The notes: generated by a model from the letters alone, not told the origin. A stretch of 64,000 bases of DNA from Thiohalocapsa halophila (GCF_016583825.1 NZ_NRRV01000006.1:49448-113447), one strand, 5' to 3'; positions 47,311 to 56,005 are shown, numbered from the stretch's first letter. A program made the numbers and translations.

Positions 47311-47592
47311 GGGTCTGTCTCCTGTCGATGGTGAGGTCAGGGGCGCGCCCTGCTCGGCATACCCCGCGCACGGATCGGCTCGGCTCGCCGTTTACAGCCG
47401 CACATCGAAGATGCTGCGGGCCGGGCGTCGCACCGACTCCTCCGGAAGGGTGCAATCTTCCGGCCATTGTGCACCCCGGCGACCTGAGCGGCCTAGCCGG
47501 GCTCCGCTGTGTGTCGGATCGGGGACTGTCCGCGGCAGCGGGCGGTGATTTACGCCCTCGGCTGGCTCATATCCACCAATCCAATATCTCCG

Positions 47593-47886
47593 TCAGGCAT
47601 CGGGATCCTCCTGGCGGCCAGAGCGCACGCGCTCCCGGGAGGCGACGCGATCCTGCTCCGCCACCGCCGCCTGGTGGGCAGTTGCGTCGCCGGTGCGTCG
47701 GCGCACCGGATGATTGACCACCTTCTCCGACTCGTTGGTCGTGAAGCCGGCGCCGGAGAAGGCCGAGCGCGCCTGGAAGCGGGCGGTCTGACGGGCGAGG
47801 CCTGTGTGGCGCAGGGCCACCGCGGCGATGCGGGTCACCAGGATGGAGAGCGTCACCACCAGCAGGAGCGAGAGGATCGCGGTCAT
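47593..47886 (-). pseudogene. 5' fragment of a conserved membrane protein gene (TrkA-C associated type)
   Basis: Starts MTAILSLLLVVTLSILVTRIAAVALRHTGLARQTARFQARSAFSGAGFTTNESEKVVNHPVRRR, which resembles the beginning of a membrane-protein family containing RCK/TrkA-C-like domains. After VNHPVRRR (residue ~64) the expected next membrane segment is replaced by a random-looking tail and a stop at 97. The downstream part is not found nearby, so the gene is truncated by deletion or frameshift plus decay. Confidence 0.65.
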
Positions 47887-48085
47887 ACTCGGTCAGCGTT
47901 CTGTTCGCAGCGCTATGGCCGACGCCGGCGGTTACGGCTCGGCTTCCTGTCAGTGAGCGCCGGTTCAAAGTGCGCAAGGGCCGTGCCCGGCGGCGGACCG
48001 CGCGTCCGGGATGTAGCGGGGCGGGAAAGCGAGCGCAGAGTCCAGACGCCTCGGCGCGCTCGATGCGCACGCCATCGCGCGGTGG

Positions 48086-48451
48086 TCAGCGCCCCAAGGT
48101 CAGGAAGGGCCAGAGCATCAGGTACAGCACGCCGGCGGCGCCGGCGATGTAAAACAGGGACTGCACGGGATGGCGGGCGATTCGCTGCGGGGTGGTCTCG
48201 GCGCGGCCGGCCAGGCGCGCCGCCTCGTGCTCGGCGGCAAGGCGGGCGCTGCGGCTGCGCTGGTAGTCATCGATGACCGCACGGGCCGCGGCCTTGTGGC
48301 TGTCGTCCAAGAGCCAGAGACCGGCCACGCCGAAGCCGAGGAAGCCGCCGGTGGTCTCGTGATAGGCAAAGCCGTGCTCGTCCAGCAGGGCGCGCACGTC
48401 GGCGGCCTCGTCATCGGGGACGCCGTTGAGACGGAAGATCAGAACCGACAT
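48086..48451 (-). CDS. DUF6164-like small membrane protein
   Basis: 121 residues. An N-terminal soluble part (SVLIFRLNGVPDDEAADVRALLDEHGFAYHETTGGFLGFGVAGLWLLDD) with a ferredoxin-like look is followed by one C-terminal membrane segment (SLFYIAGAAGVLYLMLWPFLTLG). This matches the DUF6164 pattern. Function unknown. The ATG at 48451 is chosen because upstream residues are not conserved. Confidence 0.75.
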   Translation of the reverse strand: MSVLIFRLNGVPDDEAADVRALLDEHGFAYHETTGGFLGFGVAGLWLLDDSHKAAARAVIDDYQRSRSARLAAEHEAARLAGRAETTPQRIARHPVQSLFYIAGAAGVLYLMLWPFLTLGR

Positions 48452-48541
48452 TGCTGCATGAGCGCTGCTGCACCACTGGGGCCAAGCCGAGAAACCTACA
48501 GGCTGGCTCATCGGCAAACAAGCGCCGGGAGCGCCGGCTCG

Positions 48542-51247
48542 TCAACCCCGTGCCCGCCGCCAGAGCCACAGCAGCAGCTTGCGCGCCTCCTCCACCACCA
48601 GCACGCCGGCGGCGACCGCGGCGGCCAGCAGCCAATGGCCGGCGCTCAGGTCGGTGGTGCCGAAGACGGTCTGCGCCGGCGGCCAATGCACCACCGCCAC
48701 CTGCAGCAGCACCACCACCAGCAGGGCGAGCCAGAGCTTGCCGTTGCGCAGGAAGTTGGCGTTGAAGGCCGTGCCGTGCTCGGCGCGCGCATTGAAGACG
48801 TTGAAGAACTGAAACAGCACGAAGGTGGTGAAGGCCAGGGTGACCGCGTAGGCGGCGTCGGCGACCACCAGTGCGTACAGGAACACGCCCAGGGTCCCGG
48901 CCATCATCACGGTGCCGAACAGTAGCAGCCGCATCAGCCGCCCGCCGGAGAGGATCTGCGCGCCGGGTGCCCGCGGCGCTTCGCCCATCAGGCCCGGCCG
49001 GGCCGGCTCCACCCCCAGGGTCATGGCCGGCGGGCCGTCCATGATGATGTTGATCCACAGCAGCTGGATGGGCGTGAAGGGCGTGGGCAGCGCCAGCAGC
49101 GTGGCCGCGAGCACCGTCAGGATGGCGCCGATGTTGGTGGAGAGCTGGAAGCGCACGAACTTGACGATGTTGTCGTAGATGACGCGGCCTTCCTCCACCG
49201 CCCGCACGATGGTGGCGAAGTTGTCGTCGGTGAGCACCAGGGTGGCGGCCTCGCGGGTCACGGCGGTGCCGGTGATGCCCATGGCCACGCCGATGTCGGC
49301 GGCCTTGAGCGCCGGGGCGTCGTTGACGCCGTCGCCGGTCATGGCGGCCACGTGCCCGTCGGCCTTGAGCGCGTTGACGATGGCCACCTTGTGCTTGGGC
49401 GCCACCCGGGCGAAAACGCTGATGGCGTCGATGCGGCGGGTCAGCTCCTCCGCAGGCATGGCCTCCAGCTCGTCACCGCTGACCACATCGCCGTGCAGCC
49501 CGAGCTCCCGGGCCACCGCGGCGGCGGTAACGCGGTGGTCGCCGGTGATCATCTTCACCTGGATGCCGGCGTCGCGGCAGCGCTCGATGGCCGCGGCGGC
49601 CTCCGGGCGCGGCGGGTCCATGAGCCCGGCGAGGCCGAGGAAGGTCCAGTCCTCGGCCCATCGCCAGAGGTCGCCGGCGGGGTCGAAGTCGGCGGCGGGG
49701 ATGGTCCGCGAGGCCACCGCCAGCACCCGCAGGGCCTCATCGGCGAAGTCCTGGTTGGTAGTGGCCAGCGTCTGCTGCATCGCCGCGTCTAGCGGCGCGT
49801 CCTGCCCGTCCGCGCCGAGCCAGCAGCGCGAGCGTGCGAGCAGCACGTCTGGGGCGCCCTTGACGTACATCACCACGCGGTCCTGCTGCGGATGGAAGCT
49901 GGCCATGAACTTGTGCGCGGAGTCGAACGGGATCTCGGCGATGCGCGGCGCACGCGCCTGCTCCGCCACCGGGTCCAGGCCGCCCTTTTGGGCCAGCACG
50001 TAGAGGGCGCCTTCGGTGGGGTCGCCCACCAGCTCGCCGTCGCGCACGCGGGATTCGGTGCACAGCGCCATGGGCAGCAGGTAGGGACGCAGGTCCGGTG
50101 CGTCCGGGTCCCGCTCGATGGCGCCGTGGGGCTCATAGCCCTCGCCGCCGACCGCGAAGGACCGGCCGGCGTACCAACCGGCGCGGGCGGTCATCTGGTT
50201 GAGGGTGAGGGTGCCGGTCTTGTCGGAGCAGATCACGGTGGTGGAGCCCAGGGTCTCCACCGCGGCGAGGCGCTTGAGGATCGCTCGGTTCTGGGCCATG
50301 CGCCACATGCCGATGGCCAGCGTCACCGTCACCACCGCCGGCAGTCCCTCCGGAATGGCCGCGACCGCGAGCGCCACGGCGGTCATGGCGGCATCCAGCA
50401 GGGGCGTGCTGCGCGCCAGGGACAGGGCGAAGATAATGAGCACGAAGCCCCCGGCGATGGCCGCGAGCCGCTTGCCCAGCACGTCGAGCTGGCGCTGCAG
50501 CGGTGTGCGGGTCTCCGGCGTGGCCGCGATCATGCCCGCGAGCCGGCCCATCTCGGTCTGCATGCCGGTGGCGGTCACCAGCAGCTCGGCCCGGCCCCGC
50601 GTGACCACGGTGTTCATGAACAGCAGGTTGAGCCGGTCGCCGAGGGGCAGGTCGGCGTCTTCCAAGGTCTCGGGCCACTTGCCCACGGCGTGGGACTCGC
50701 CGGTCAGCGCCGCCTCGTCCACCTCCAGGCTGTGCGCCGCCATCAGCCGCCCGTCCGCCGGCACCCGGTCCCCCGCCTCCAGCAGCACCAGGTCGCCGGG
50801 GACCAGCGCCGCGGCCTCCATGTCATGCAGGTGTCCGTCGCGGCGCACTCGCGCCTGCGGCGCCAGCATGCCTTTGAGAGTGGCGAGGGTGCGCTCCGCG
50901 CGGTGCTCCTGGTAGAAGCCGAGCGCCGCGTTCAGCATCACCACCACTAGGATCACCACCGCGTCCTTGAGGTCGCCGATGGCCCCGGCCAGCACCGCCG
51001 CGCCGAGCAGGACGATGACCAGGTAGCTGCGGAACTGGTCCAGGAACTTGAGCCACAGGGGCCGCGGCTTGGTCTCGGCGAGGCGGTTCTCGCCGTAGCG
51101 CGAAAGCCGGGCTGCCGCCTCGGCGGCGGACAGGCCCTTCGCCGGGTTTGCGTCCAGCGCCGCGGCGGCATCCTCGGCGGACAGCGTGTGCCAGGCGCGC
51201 TCGGGCTCGGCGCGGTCCGCGCTCGTCATGACTTCAGGGGCATGCAT
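48542..51247 (-). CDS. P-type cation ATPase, Ca2+-ATPase-like (P2A subfamily)
   Basis: 901 residues, ten membrane helices. N-terminal cation ATPase domain (LSAAEAAARLSRYGENRLAE), A-domain DEAALTGESHAVGK, M4 PEGLPAVVTVTLAIG, phosphorylated Asp in CSDKTGTLTLNQM, KGAPDVLL (nucleotide binding), MITGDHRVTA and the hinge MTGDGVNDAPALKAADIGVAMGITGT. The C-terminal half includes ILWINIIMDGPPAMTLGVEP. The M4 sequence and NxxxDG region fit Ca2+ or Na+/K+-type export rather than heavy metals. The ATG at 51247 is followed by a second Met at 51229. Confidence 0.93.
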   Translation of the reverse strand: MHAPEVMTSADRAEPERAWHTLSAEDAAAALDANPAKGLSAAEAAARLSRYGENRLAETKPRPLWLKFLDQFRSYLVIVLLGAAVLAGAIGDLKDAVVILVVVMLNAALGFYQEHRAERTLATLKGMLAPQARVRRDGHLHDMEAAALVPGDLVLLEAGDRVPADGRLMAAHSLEVDEAALTGESHAVGKWPETLEDADLPLGDRLNLLFMNTVVTRGRAELLVTATGMQTEMGRLAGMIAATPETRTPLQRQLDVLGKRLAAIAGGFVLIIFALSLARSTPLLDAAMTAVALAVAAIPEGLPAVVTVTLAIGMWRMAQNRAILKRLAAVETLGSTTVICSDKTGTLTLNQMTARAGWYAGRSFAVGGEGYEPHGAIERDPDAPDLRPYLLPMALCTESRVRDGELVGDPTEGALYVLAQKGGLDPVAEQARAPRIAEIPFDSAHKFMASFHPQQDRVVMYVKGAPDVLLARSRCWLGADGQDAPLDAAMQQTLATTNQDFADEALRVLAVASRTIPAADFDPAGDLWRWAEDWTFLGLAGLMDPPRPEAAAAIERCRDAGIQVKMITGDHRVTAAAVARELGLHGDVVSGDELEAMPAEELTRRIDAISVFARVAPKHKVAIVNALKADGHVAAMTGDGVNDAPALKAADIGVAMGITGTAVTREAATLVLTDDNFATIVRAVEEGRVIYDNIVKFVRFQLSTNIGAILTVLAATLLALPTPFTPIQLLWINIIMDGPPAMTLGVEPARPGLMGEAPRAPGAQILSGGRLMRLLLFGTVMMAGTLGVFLYALVVADAAYAVTLAFTTFVLFQFFNVFNARAEHGTAFNANFLRNGKLWLALLVVVLLQVAVVHWPPAQTVFGTTDLSAGHWLLAAAVAAGVLVVEEARKLLLWLWRRARG

Positions 51248-51390
51248 GGTGGTCGTTGCTTGATGCGGACGTCGGTCCGGGGCGGCAGGAGGGCGACCGG
51301 GTTGAGTGCTCGTTGCTGCGGTTGTCCTCGCGCTCGGCGCGGGTGAAATTGGGCGACTATTGCGTACCGCTACCGCGCGCATGCTCTGCG

Positions 51391-51420
51391 GTAGGTCGGG
51401 CCGACGTCAGGAGGCCCGAC
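51391..51420. repeat. REP-like half unit
   Basis: GTAGGTCGGGCCGACGTCAG followed by GAGGCCCGAC: one hairpin arm pair of the local REP family, between the divergent ATPase and DUF1538 genes. Confidence 0.7.
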
Positions 51421-51570
51421 ACTGAGGCTGAGCGCTTGTTTCTTGCCGCAGCCGCAGCGCTTGCCGGTCGGCGCGGGCGGTGCTAGGTTGGGCGGTCGAG
51501 CTGAGCCACGGTGCCGTTGCGTGATTGGCTGTCTCATCCTTGTACCCGACCCTGGGAGGTGGCCCGGACT

Positions 51571-53271
51571 TTGAGCGAGCGCGAGATTCGCTACGGAACC
51601 TATTTGGGCGCGATCAAGCGCCATAAGCGGCGAGTCAATTTCTCCGCCATCCTGGAAGCCGAGCGGCTGCGGCCGGCGCGCCCGCGGTTGCGGCTGGTTG
51701 ATCTGCACCGCCTGCTCACCCCCTACATCTCGGTCCGCCTCGCCGAGCAGTTGCGCGCGGTGGTGCCGCTGGCGCTGCTGCTGATCGCCTTTCAGGCGCT
51801 GGCGCTGCGTACCTCGTTACTGGACACCGAGACTGTCGTCCTCGGCATTCTGGCCGTCATCATCGGGCTGATGTTCTTCATGGAGGGCGTCAAGCGCGGT
51901 CTGATGCCTTTTGCCGAGAACGTCGGGTTCCATATGCCGGGGCGCATGCATCCGTCGGTGCTGCTCGGCTTCAGCCTGCTGCTGGGGGGCGCGGCCACCT
52001 TCGCCGAGCCGGCCATCGGCGCCCTGCAGGCGGCCGCCGATGCGATCTCCAGCGAGCGCGCGCCCTGGCTCAAGCAGCTGCTCGGCCCTTATGCGCTCTG
52101 GCTGGTGCTGGCGGTGGCCACCGGTGTGGGTCTGGCGGTGAGCTTAGGCATGCTGCGGCTGATGTTCGGCTGGCGGCTCAAGGTGCTGGTGATGGTCATC
52201 GTGCCGCCGACGCTGCTGTTTACGGTCTGGGCTGCGCAGCAGCCGGCGCTCGCGCCCATCATCGGCCTCGCCTGGGACTGCGGGGCCATCACCACCGGGC
52301 CCGTGACCGTGCCGCTGGTGCTCGCGGTAGGTGTCGGCGTCGCCGCGTCCACCGGCCGCAGCGACAATCCGCTGTCCGGCTTCGGCATCGTCACGCTGGC
52401 GTCGTTGTTCCCCATCGTCGGCGTGCTGAGTGTCGCCACCTACCTGACCGCCCAAGGGGCAGAGGGGCTGCTGCCGATGGCGAGCGAGGCGCCGGACGGC
52501 TGGCACGCCGAGAGCCCCTTTGCGGAAATCCTCGGCGCTTTCCGCGCCATCGTACCGCTGCTGCTGTTGTTGGTGCTGGTGCAGCTCCTGCTGCTGCGCC
52601 GCCGCATCCGCCAGCGTAGTGTGTTCCTCTATGGCGTCATCATGGCCATCGCCGGTATGGCACTGTTCAATCTCGGCCTGACCGCAGGGCTGGTGACCCT
52701 CGGCGAGCAGGCCGGGGTGAATGTCCCCTGGGCCTTCTCGCCGCACTGGCAGACCGGTGCCGCGGCCCTGTACCCCTTCGCCCTCGGCATTGCCGTGACC
52801 CTGGCGTTCGCGTTCACGGTGGGCTATGGCGCCACCCTCGCGGAGCCGGCGCTGAACGCCATGGGCGTGACCGTGGAGAATCTCACCGACGGCGCCTTCC
52901 GCAAGCGCCAGCTGCTGCACGCCGTGGCCATCGGCGTCGGCTGCGGCGCGGCCCTGGGGGTGAGCCGTATCCTTTTTGACCTGCCGCTGTGGCTGCTGCT
53001 GGTGGTGGGCTATACGCTGGCGCTGGGCCTCACCATCCTCTCCCGCGAGGAGCTGGTCAACCTGGCCTGGGACAGCGCCGGCGTCACTACCGGACCCGTG
53101 ACCGTGCCGCTGCTGATGGCCTTAGGCATCGGCCTGGGCCACGCGGTGGAGGCCGCCGACAGTTTCGGCATTCTGGCCATGTGCTCGGTGGGCCCGATTG
53201 TGTCCGTCATGATCACCGGGCTGTGGATCGATATCAAGACCCGCGGCCGCTTCCAGAGGAGACCCGCATGA
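51571..53271 (+). CDS. DUF1538 family membrane transporter-like protein
   Basis: About 566 residues, some 12 membrane segments in two homologous halves. Each half carries the same signature: WDCGAITTGPVTVPLVLA in the first and WDSAGVTTGPVTVPLLMA in the second. FAEPAIGAL and LAEPALNAM are also paired. The inverted or tandem duplication, with polar WD..TTGPVT motifs within the membrane, suggests a channel or secondary transporter; the substrate is unknown. I choose the TTG at 51571 behind GGGAGG; an in-frame GTG at 51511 would add 20 residues. The stop overlaps the first PII-like gene (ATGA). Confidence 0.85.
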   Translation: MSEREIRYGTYLGAIKRHKRRVNFSAILEAERLRPARPRLRLVDLHRLLTPYISVRLAEQLRAVVPLALLLIAFQALALRTSLLDTETVVLGILAVIIGLMFFMEGVKRGLMPFAENVGFHMPGRMHPSVLLGFSLLLGGAATFAEPAIGALQAAADAISSERAPWLKQLLGPYALWLVLAVATGVGLAVSLGMLRLMFGWRLKVLVMVIVPPTLLFTVWAAQQPALAPIIGLAWDCGAITTGPVTVPLVLAVGVGVAASTGRSDNPLSGFGIVTLASLFPIVGVLSVATYLTAQGAEGLLPMASEAPDGWHAESPFAEILGAFRAIVPLLLLLVLVQLLLLRRRIRQRSVFLYGVIMAIAGMALFNLGLTAGLVTLGEQAGVNVPWAFSPHWQTGAAALYPFALGIAVTLAFAFTVGYGATLAEPALNAMGVTVENLTDGAFRKRQLLHAVAIGVGCGAALGVSRILFDLPLWLLLVVGYTLALGLTILSREELVNLAWDSAGVTTGPVTVPLLMALGIGLGHAVEAADSFGILAMCSVGPIVSVMITGLWIDIKTRGRFQRRPA

Positions 53272-53651
53272 GTGCCGGCAATGAGTTTATCGTCCTGACC
53301 GGCGCCACGCTGCTGACCGCCGTCGTTCAGCGCGGCACCGCCGATATGGTGGTCCGGGTGGCGATGGAGGCCGGCGCCCAGGGCGCCACCGTGTTCCATG
53401 CCCAGGGCAGCGGCATTCGCCAAAAGCGCATGGGCATCCTGGGCCTGACCGTCGACACCGATAAGGAGGTCATCTACGTCGTCGTCCCCAATGAGCAGGC
53501 GGATCACATCTTCGAGCGCGTCTTCGTCGCCGCCAAGATGGACACCCCGGGCATGGGCATCCTCTGGCTCAGCCGGCTGGAGAAGATGGCGACCCACATT
53601 CCCCAGGATATTGCCGCCCGCTTCGGCGTGCACAAGGAGCGCCGCGAATGA
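53268..53651 (+). CDS. PII-like signal transduction protein 1
   Basis: 127 residues with a PII/GlnB-like fold. LLTAVVQRGTADMVVRVAMEAGAQGATVFHAQGSGIRQ, LTVDTDKEVIYVVVPNEQADHIFERVF and the C-terminal GILWLSRLEKM align with the ferredoxin-like PII core. The T-loop differs from GlnB/GlnK and lacks the uridylylated Tyr context. Coupled by ATGA to the DUF1538 gene before it and to the next PII-like gene. PII proteins commonly regulate the membrane transporter they are cotranscribed with. Confidence 0.82.
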   Translation: MSAGNEFIVLTGATLLTAVVQRGTADMVVRVAMEAGAQGATVFHAQGSGIRQKRMGILGLTVDTDKEVIYVVVPNEQADHIFERVFVAAKMDTPGMGILWLSRLEKMATHIPQDIAARFGVHKERRE

Positions 53652-54016
53652 CGGTCCTCGGCCACATTGGCTATGGCGTCGAGAAGAAGCTGGTCACCGC
53701 CATCGTCATGAGCGGTCGCGGCCTGGCGCTGATGAAGCTGGTGGAGGAGCACGCCGGCGTGCTGTCGGTGACCCACCACCATGCCCGCGGCACCGACCGC
53801 CGCGGCCAGCGCCCGGGTACCATGGTCTGGGTCGAGCGCGACGTGGTCATGGTCCTGGTGGAAGCGGCCCATGCCGACGCCGTGTTCAAACTGCTGTTCG
53901 AGGCCGGCGACCTCGGCGTCCCGCACCAGGGCGTGATCTTGATGGAAGAGGTCTCCCGCGGCCATCCGATGATGCCGTTTCCGGAAGGGTTCGAGGGGGA
54001 GCAGGCGAAGGGGTGA
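53648..54016 (+). CDS. PII-like signal transduction protein 2
   Basis: 122 residues, diverged from its neighbour. VEKKLVTAIVMSGRGLALMKLVEEHAGVLSVTHHHARGTDRR, ERDVVMVLVEAAHADAVFKLLFEAGDLGVPHQGVILMEEVSRG give a PII-like beta-alpha-beta pattern with a His-rich T-loop base (THHHARG). Starts in ATGA overlap with the first PII gene. Two different PII-like subunits suggest a heterotrimer or two inputs onto the same membrane protein. Confidence 0.78.
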   Translation: MTVLGHIGYGVEKKLVTAIVMSGRGLALMKLVEEHAGVLSVTHHHARGTDRRGQRPGTMVWVERDVVMVLVEAAHADAVFKLLFEAGDLGVPHQGVILMEEVSRGHPMMPFPEGFEGEQAKG

Positions 54017-54040
54017 GCGAGCGGCGCAGGGGGAGCGCCT

Positions 54041-54377
54041 GGTCAGATCTTGCATGTTGCGTCCCGCAGCCTTCTTGCGATGCGACTGACCTGAGCTCCG
54101 CGTTGAACTGCTGCGTGTAGATCCCCGTCAGTTGGCGCATCCCCTTGGAGAGATTCCCGTCGGGCGTCTCGACCAGCAGATGATCGTGGTTGGTCATCAG
54201 GCAGTCAGCGTGCGCCCAGCAGTTGAAGCGCTCGCAGACCTCCGCGAACACCGCCAGGAACGCCTGTCGGTCGGTGTCGCCCCGGTGTCGCCCCGGTAAG
54301 ATGTCCTCCCGCCTGTCTCCGCGCGAGGAGACGTGGTAGAGCGCTCCGGGAAGCTCGATGCGCAGCGGTCTTGCCAT
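54041..54377 (-). pseudogene. Truncated REP-associated tyrosine transposase (RAYT)
   Basis: The first ~95 residues are RAYT-like: MARPLRIELPGALYHVSSRG, CERFNCWAHADCLMTNHDHLLVETPDGNLSKGMRQLTG, with the HUH motif reading HDH. The catalytic Tyr region and C-terminus are missing; homology ends near 54093. The edges still carry element-like words: GGTCAGATCTTGCATG (54041-54056) on the left, and TACAAGACCCTG near 54407-54418 on the right. Internal deletion derivative, inactive. Confidence 0.8.
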
Positions 54378-54516
54378 GGCCCAAGCCTGGCGAGCCAGAT
54401 ACAAAATACAAGACCCTGTGCCCTTAACAGCGCCAGCACCGAGGTAAGCCCATGGCGACCTTGTGGATGCCCGATTGCCCATTCGAGCCTGGCTTCTTTT
54501 CCTCTAGACTTAGCGC

Positions 54517-54750
54517 ATGAACATCGAAGACCGTATCTCCATCGATCCGCGCGTCTGTCACGGCAAGCCCGTGATCCGCGGTACCCGCGTGCCGGTCGCC
54601 ATTATCGTCGGCAGCCTCGCCGGGGGCATGAGCTTCGAAGAGATCGAAGCCGAGTACGACGTCACCCGCGATGACATCAAAGCAGCGCTGGCCTTCGCCG
54701 GAGCGCTCGTTCAGGAGGAATCCTTTCATCCCCTGCCTGGCGCCGCATGA
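54517..54750 (+). CDS. DUF433 antitoxin
   Basis: 77 residues: RISIDPRVCHGKPVIRGTRVPVAIIVGSLAGGMSFEEIEAEYDVTRDDIKAALAFA is the DUF433 winged-helix fold (ISIDPxVCxGKPxIRGTR). These pair with DUF5615 PIN-like toxins. Stop overlaps the toxin start (ATGA). Confidence 0.92.
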   Translation: MNIEDRISIDPRVCHGKPVIRGTRVPVAIIVGSLAGGMSFEEIEAEYDVTRDDIKAALAFAGALVQEESFHPLPGAA

Positions 54751-55190
54751 GGTTCCTGCTCGACGCAAACATGCCCCGCGCCGCTGCCGTGCTGCTGGAG
54801 CGCTCGGGCCACGACACCGTGCACGTGCGAGATACCGCGCTCAAGCACGCGACGGATCAGCGCATCTCCGAATTCGCCCGCACCGAGCAGAGAGTCATCG
54901 TTACCCGCGATCTCGACTTCGCCGATGTGCGCCGCTATCCACCGGAGAGCTCCCCGGGATACCTTGTCTTGCGAGTCCCCGAGTCCTGGGTTGCAACGGA
55001 GATCGTCGAGCTACTGCAGCGCTTTCTGGATGTGCGCGGCCTGGTCGAGCAGATTCCGGCGCACCTGGTCATCCTGCGGCTAGAAAAAGGGGCCAGGCTT
55101 AATTACGTCCCCCAATTCCGTCCGCTTCCCTCGCCGGATTTAATTGAGCCTGGCCCGAATGGCGCTAACTTAAGCCAGTCCGCGATATGA
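54747..55190 (+). CDS. DUF5615 PIN-like toxin with foreign C-terminus
   Basis: 147 residues. MRFLLDANMPRAAAVLLERSGHDTVHVRDTALKHATDQRISEFARTEQRVIVTRDLDFADVRRYPPESSPGYLVLRV is a typical DUF5615 PIN-like nuclease with conserved Asp residues (LDAN; TRDLDF). The natural end is expected soon after HLVILRLEKG (~residue 117). From there the frame runs into the inverted-repeat element at 55089-55157, adding ~30 unrelated residues. The catalytic core is intact, so the module may still be active. Confidence 0.85.
   Translation: MRFLLDANMPRAAAVLLERSGHDTVHVRDTALKHATDQRISEFARTEQRVIVTRDLDFADVRRYPPESSPGYLVLRVPESWVATEIVELLQRFLDVRGLVEQIPAHLVILRLEKGARLNYVPQFRPLPSPDLIEPGPNGANLSQSAI
55089..55157. repeat. Small hairpin element (GGGCCAGGCT family)
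   Basis: 69 bp with 16-bp terminal arms: GGGCCAGGCTTAATTA on the left and TAATTGAGCCTGGCCC on the right, one mismatch. The same arms recur at 56076-56134 (perfect 12-bp), singly at 54484, 55351 and 56224. Resembles the bracket motifs of RAYT-mobilised elements. Confidence 0.75.
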
Positions 55191-55351
55191 ATCAGACACT
55201 TACGTTGACTACGATACGACGATCCAAGCTCTCCTGCGACACAAGCGGGCGGTCTTCGCATGTCGGACGGCCTGGAGTTGTTCGGGTTGCAGGCCAAGCG
55301 CTTCGCTAAGTGACTGTTTTTATGAAGACGCCGCTTAAGTTAGTGCCATTC
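55157..55351. mobile_element. 195-bp inverted-repeat element (MITE-like or IS remnant)
   Basis: Terminal arms GAATGGCGCTAACTTAAGC (55157-55175) and its inverse at 55333-55351 match at 18 of 19 positions. The interior contains a short frame ending LELFGLQAKRFAK that could be the tail of a transposase, but no intact gene. Flanked on both outer sides by GAGCCTGGCCC words. Confidence 0.55.
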
Positions 55352-55363
55352 GAGCCTGGCCCC

Positions 55364-55400
55364 TTTTTTACGCTTTTTTACGCTTTTTTACGCTTTTTTT
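55364..55400. repeat. Phased T-tracts (10-bp tandem repeat)
   Basis: Four T-runs (55364-55369, 55374-55379, 55384-55389, 55394-55400) spaced exactly 10 bp by ACGC. A-tracts in helical phase bend DNA. Lies between the 195-bp element and the first attC site. Confidence 0.7.
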
Positions 55401-55434
55401 CCGGCCCCTTTTTTCCCGAAGCGGGTCAGTTTAA

Positions 55435-55517
55435 CCTCAACCGAAGCCCGCGCCAGACTGCGGCTGCGCGCGAAGCGTCAGCCGCAGTTTGGCGTCGGGC
55501 TGGCGGGCTAGTTGGCA
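55435..55517 (-). repeat. attC site of the hicBA cassette
   Basis: 83 bp. Minus strand: R''-like TGCCAAC (55517-55511), nested complementary arms including GCCAAACTGCGGCTG and CAGCCGCAGTCTGGC with a short extra-helical asymmetry, and R'-like GTTGAGG (55441-55435). The right size and architecture for an integron attC, immediately 3' of hicB. Confidence 0.75.
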
Positions 55518-55519
55518 AT

Positions 55520-55747
55520 TTACGCTGCGACCTCAATTGTCTCAGAGGAGCTATGCGGTTCGGGGATAGGTTCTCCGCGTGCCTTCAAATCTTCAAGATG
55601 CAACTCAACGGCTTGTGCAATGAGTTGAAGTGCTTCGGCCTTCGTGTCGGCGGCGGCAATGCATCCTGGGAGGTCCGGCACATAGGCGCCGACACTCGTA
55701 GGGCTCTGCTCAAGGATGACGGTGTATCGCACGTAGAGATACCTCAC
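55520..55747 (-). CDS. hicB: HicB-type antitoxin
   Basis: 75 residues: YTVILEQSPTSVGAYVPDLPGCIAAADTKAEALQLIAQAVELHLEDLKARGEPIPEP is the partially degraded RNase H-like HicB fold that wraps HicA. GTG start at 55747 overlaps the hicA stop. Gene order hicA-hicB, directly before an attC site, so the pair forms a toxin-antitoxin integron cassette. Confidence 0.92.
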   Translation of the reverse strand: MRYLYVRYTVILEQSPTSVGAYVPDLPGCIAAADTKAEALQLIAQAVELHLEDLKARGEPIPEPHSSSETIEVAA

Positions 55748-55932
55748 TCGGTCAGGCCGGCTTGTTTGAGAGCATTTTTCAGCGTTCCTGGTGGAATGTC
55801 TACGCTGGGTTTTCCGGCTACGGTTACGGTGCCGGGTTTAGTTGGATGATGAAACTGCCTGTGGCTTCCGCGAGTCCGGACCAAGAACCACCCGTCGTCT
55901 TCTATAAGTTTAATCAGCTCTCCGACTTTCAC
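55744..55932 (-). CDS. hicA: HicA-type mRNA interferase toxin
   Basis: 62 residues: MKVGELIKLIEDDGWFLVRTRGSHRQFHHPTKPGTVTVAGKPSVDIPPGTLKNALKQAGL. The dsRNA-binding-like fold and catalytic His of GSHRQFHHP are intact, so the toxin is probably active. GTG start at 55932. Confidence 0.93.
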   Translation of the reverse strand: MKVGELIKLIEDDGWFLVRTRGSHRQFHHPTKPGTVTVAGKPSVDIPPGTLKNALKQAGLTE

Positions 55933-56005
55933 GAAACTCTCGGTTCAGGTCTCGATTTCAGGAAGCGTGACAACTACTGTGATCGGCGGCTGTTAAGGTC
56001 ACCTT

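Noticed and set aside
47461..47475. Possible copy of the recurrent motif (GGCCATTGTGCACC) upstream of the small lipoprotein
   Set aside because: Too many mismatches to the half sites; mentioned only in the lipoprotein entry.
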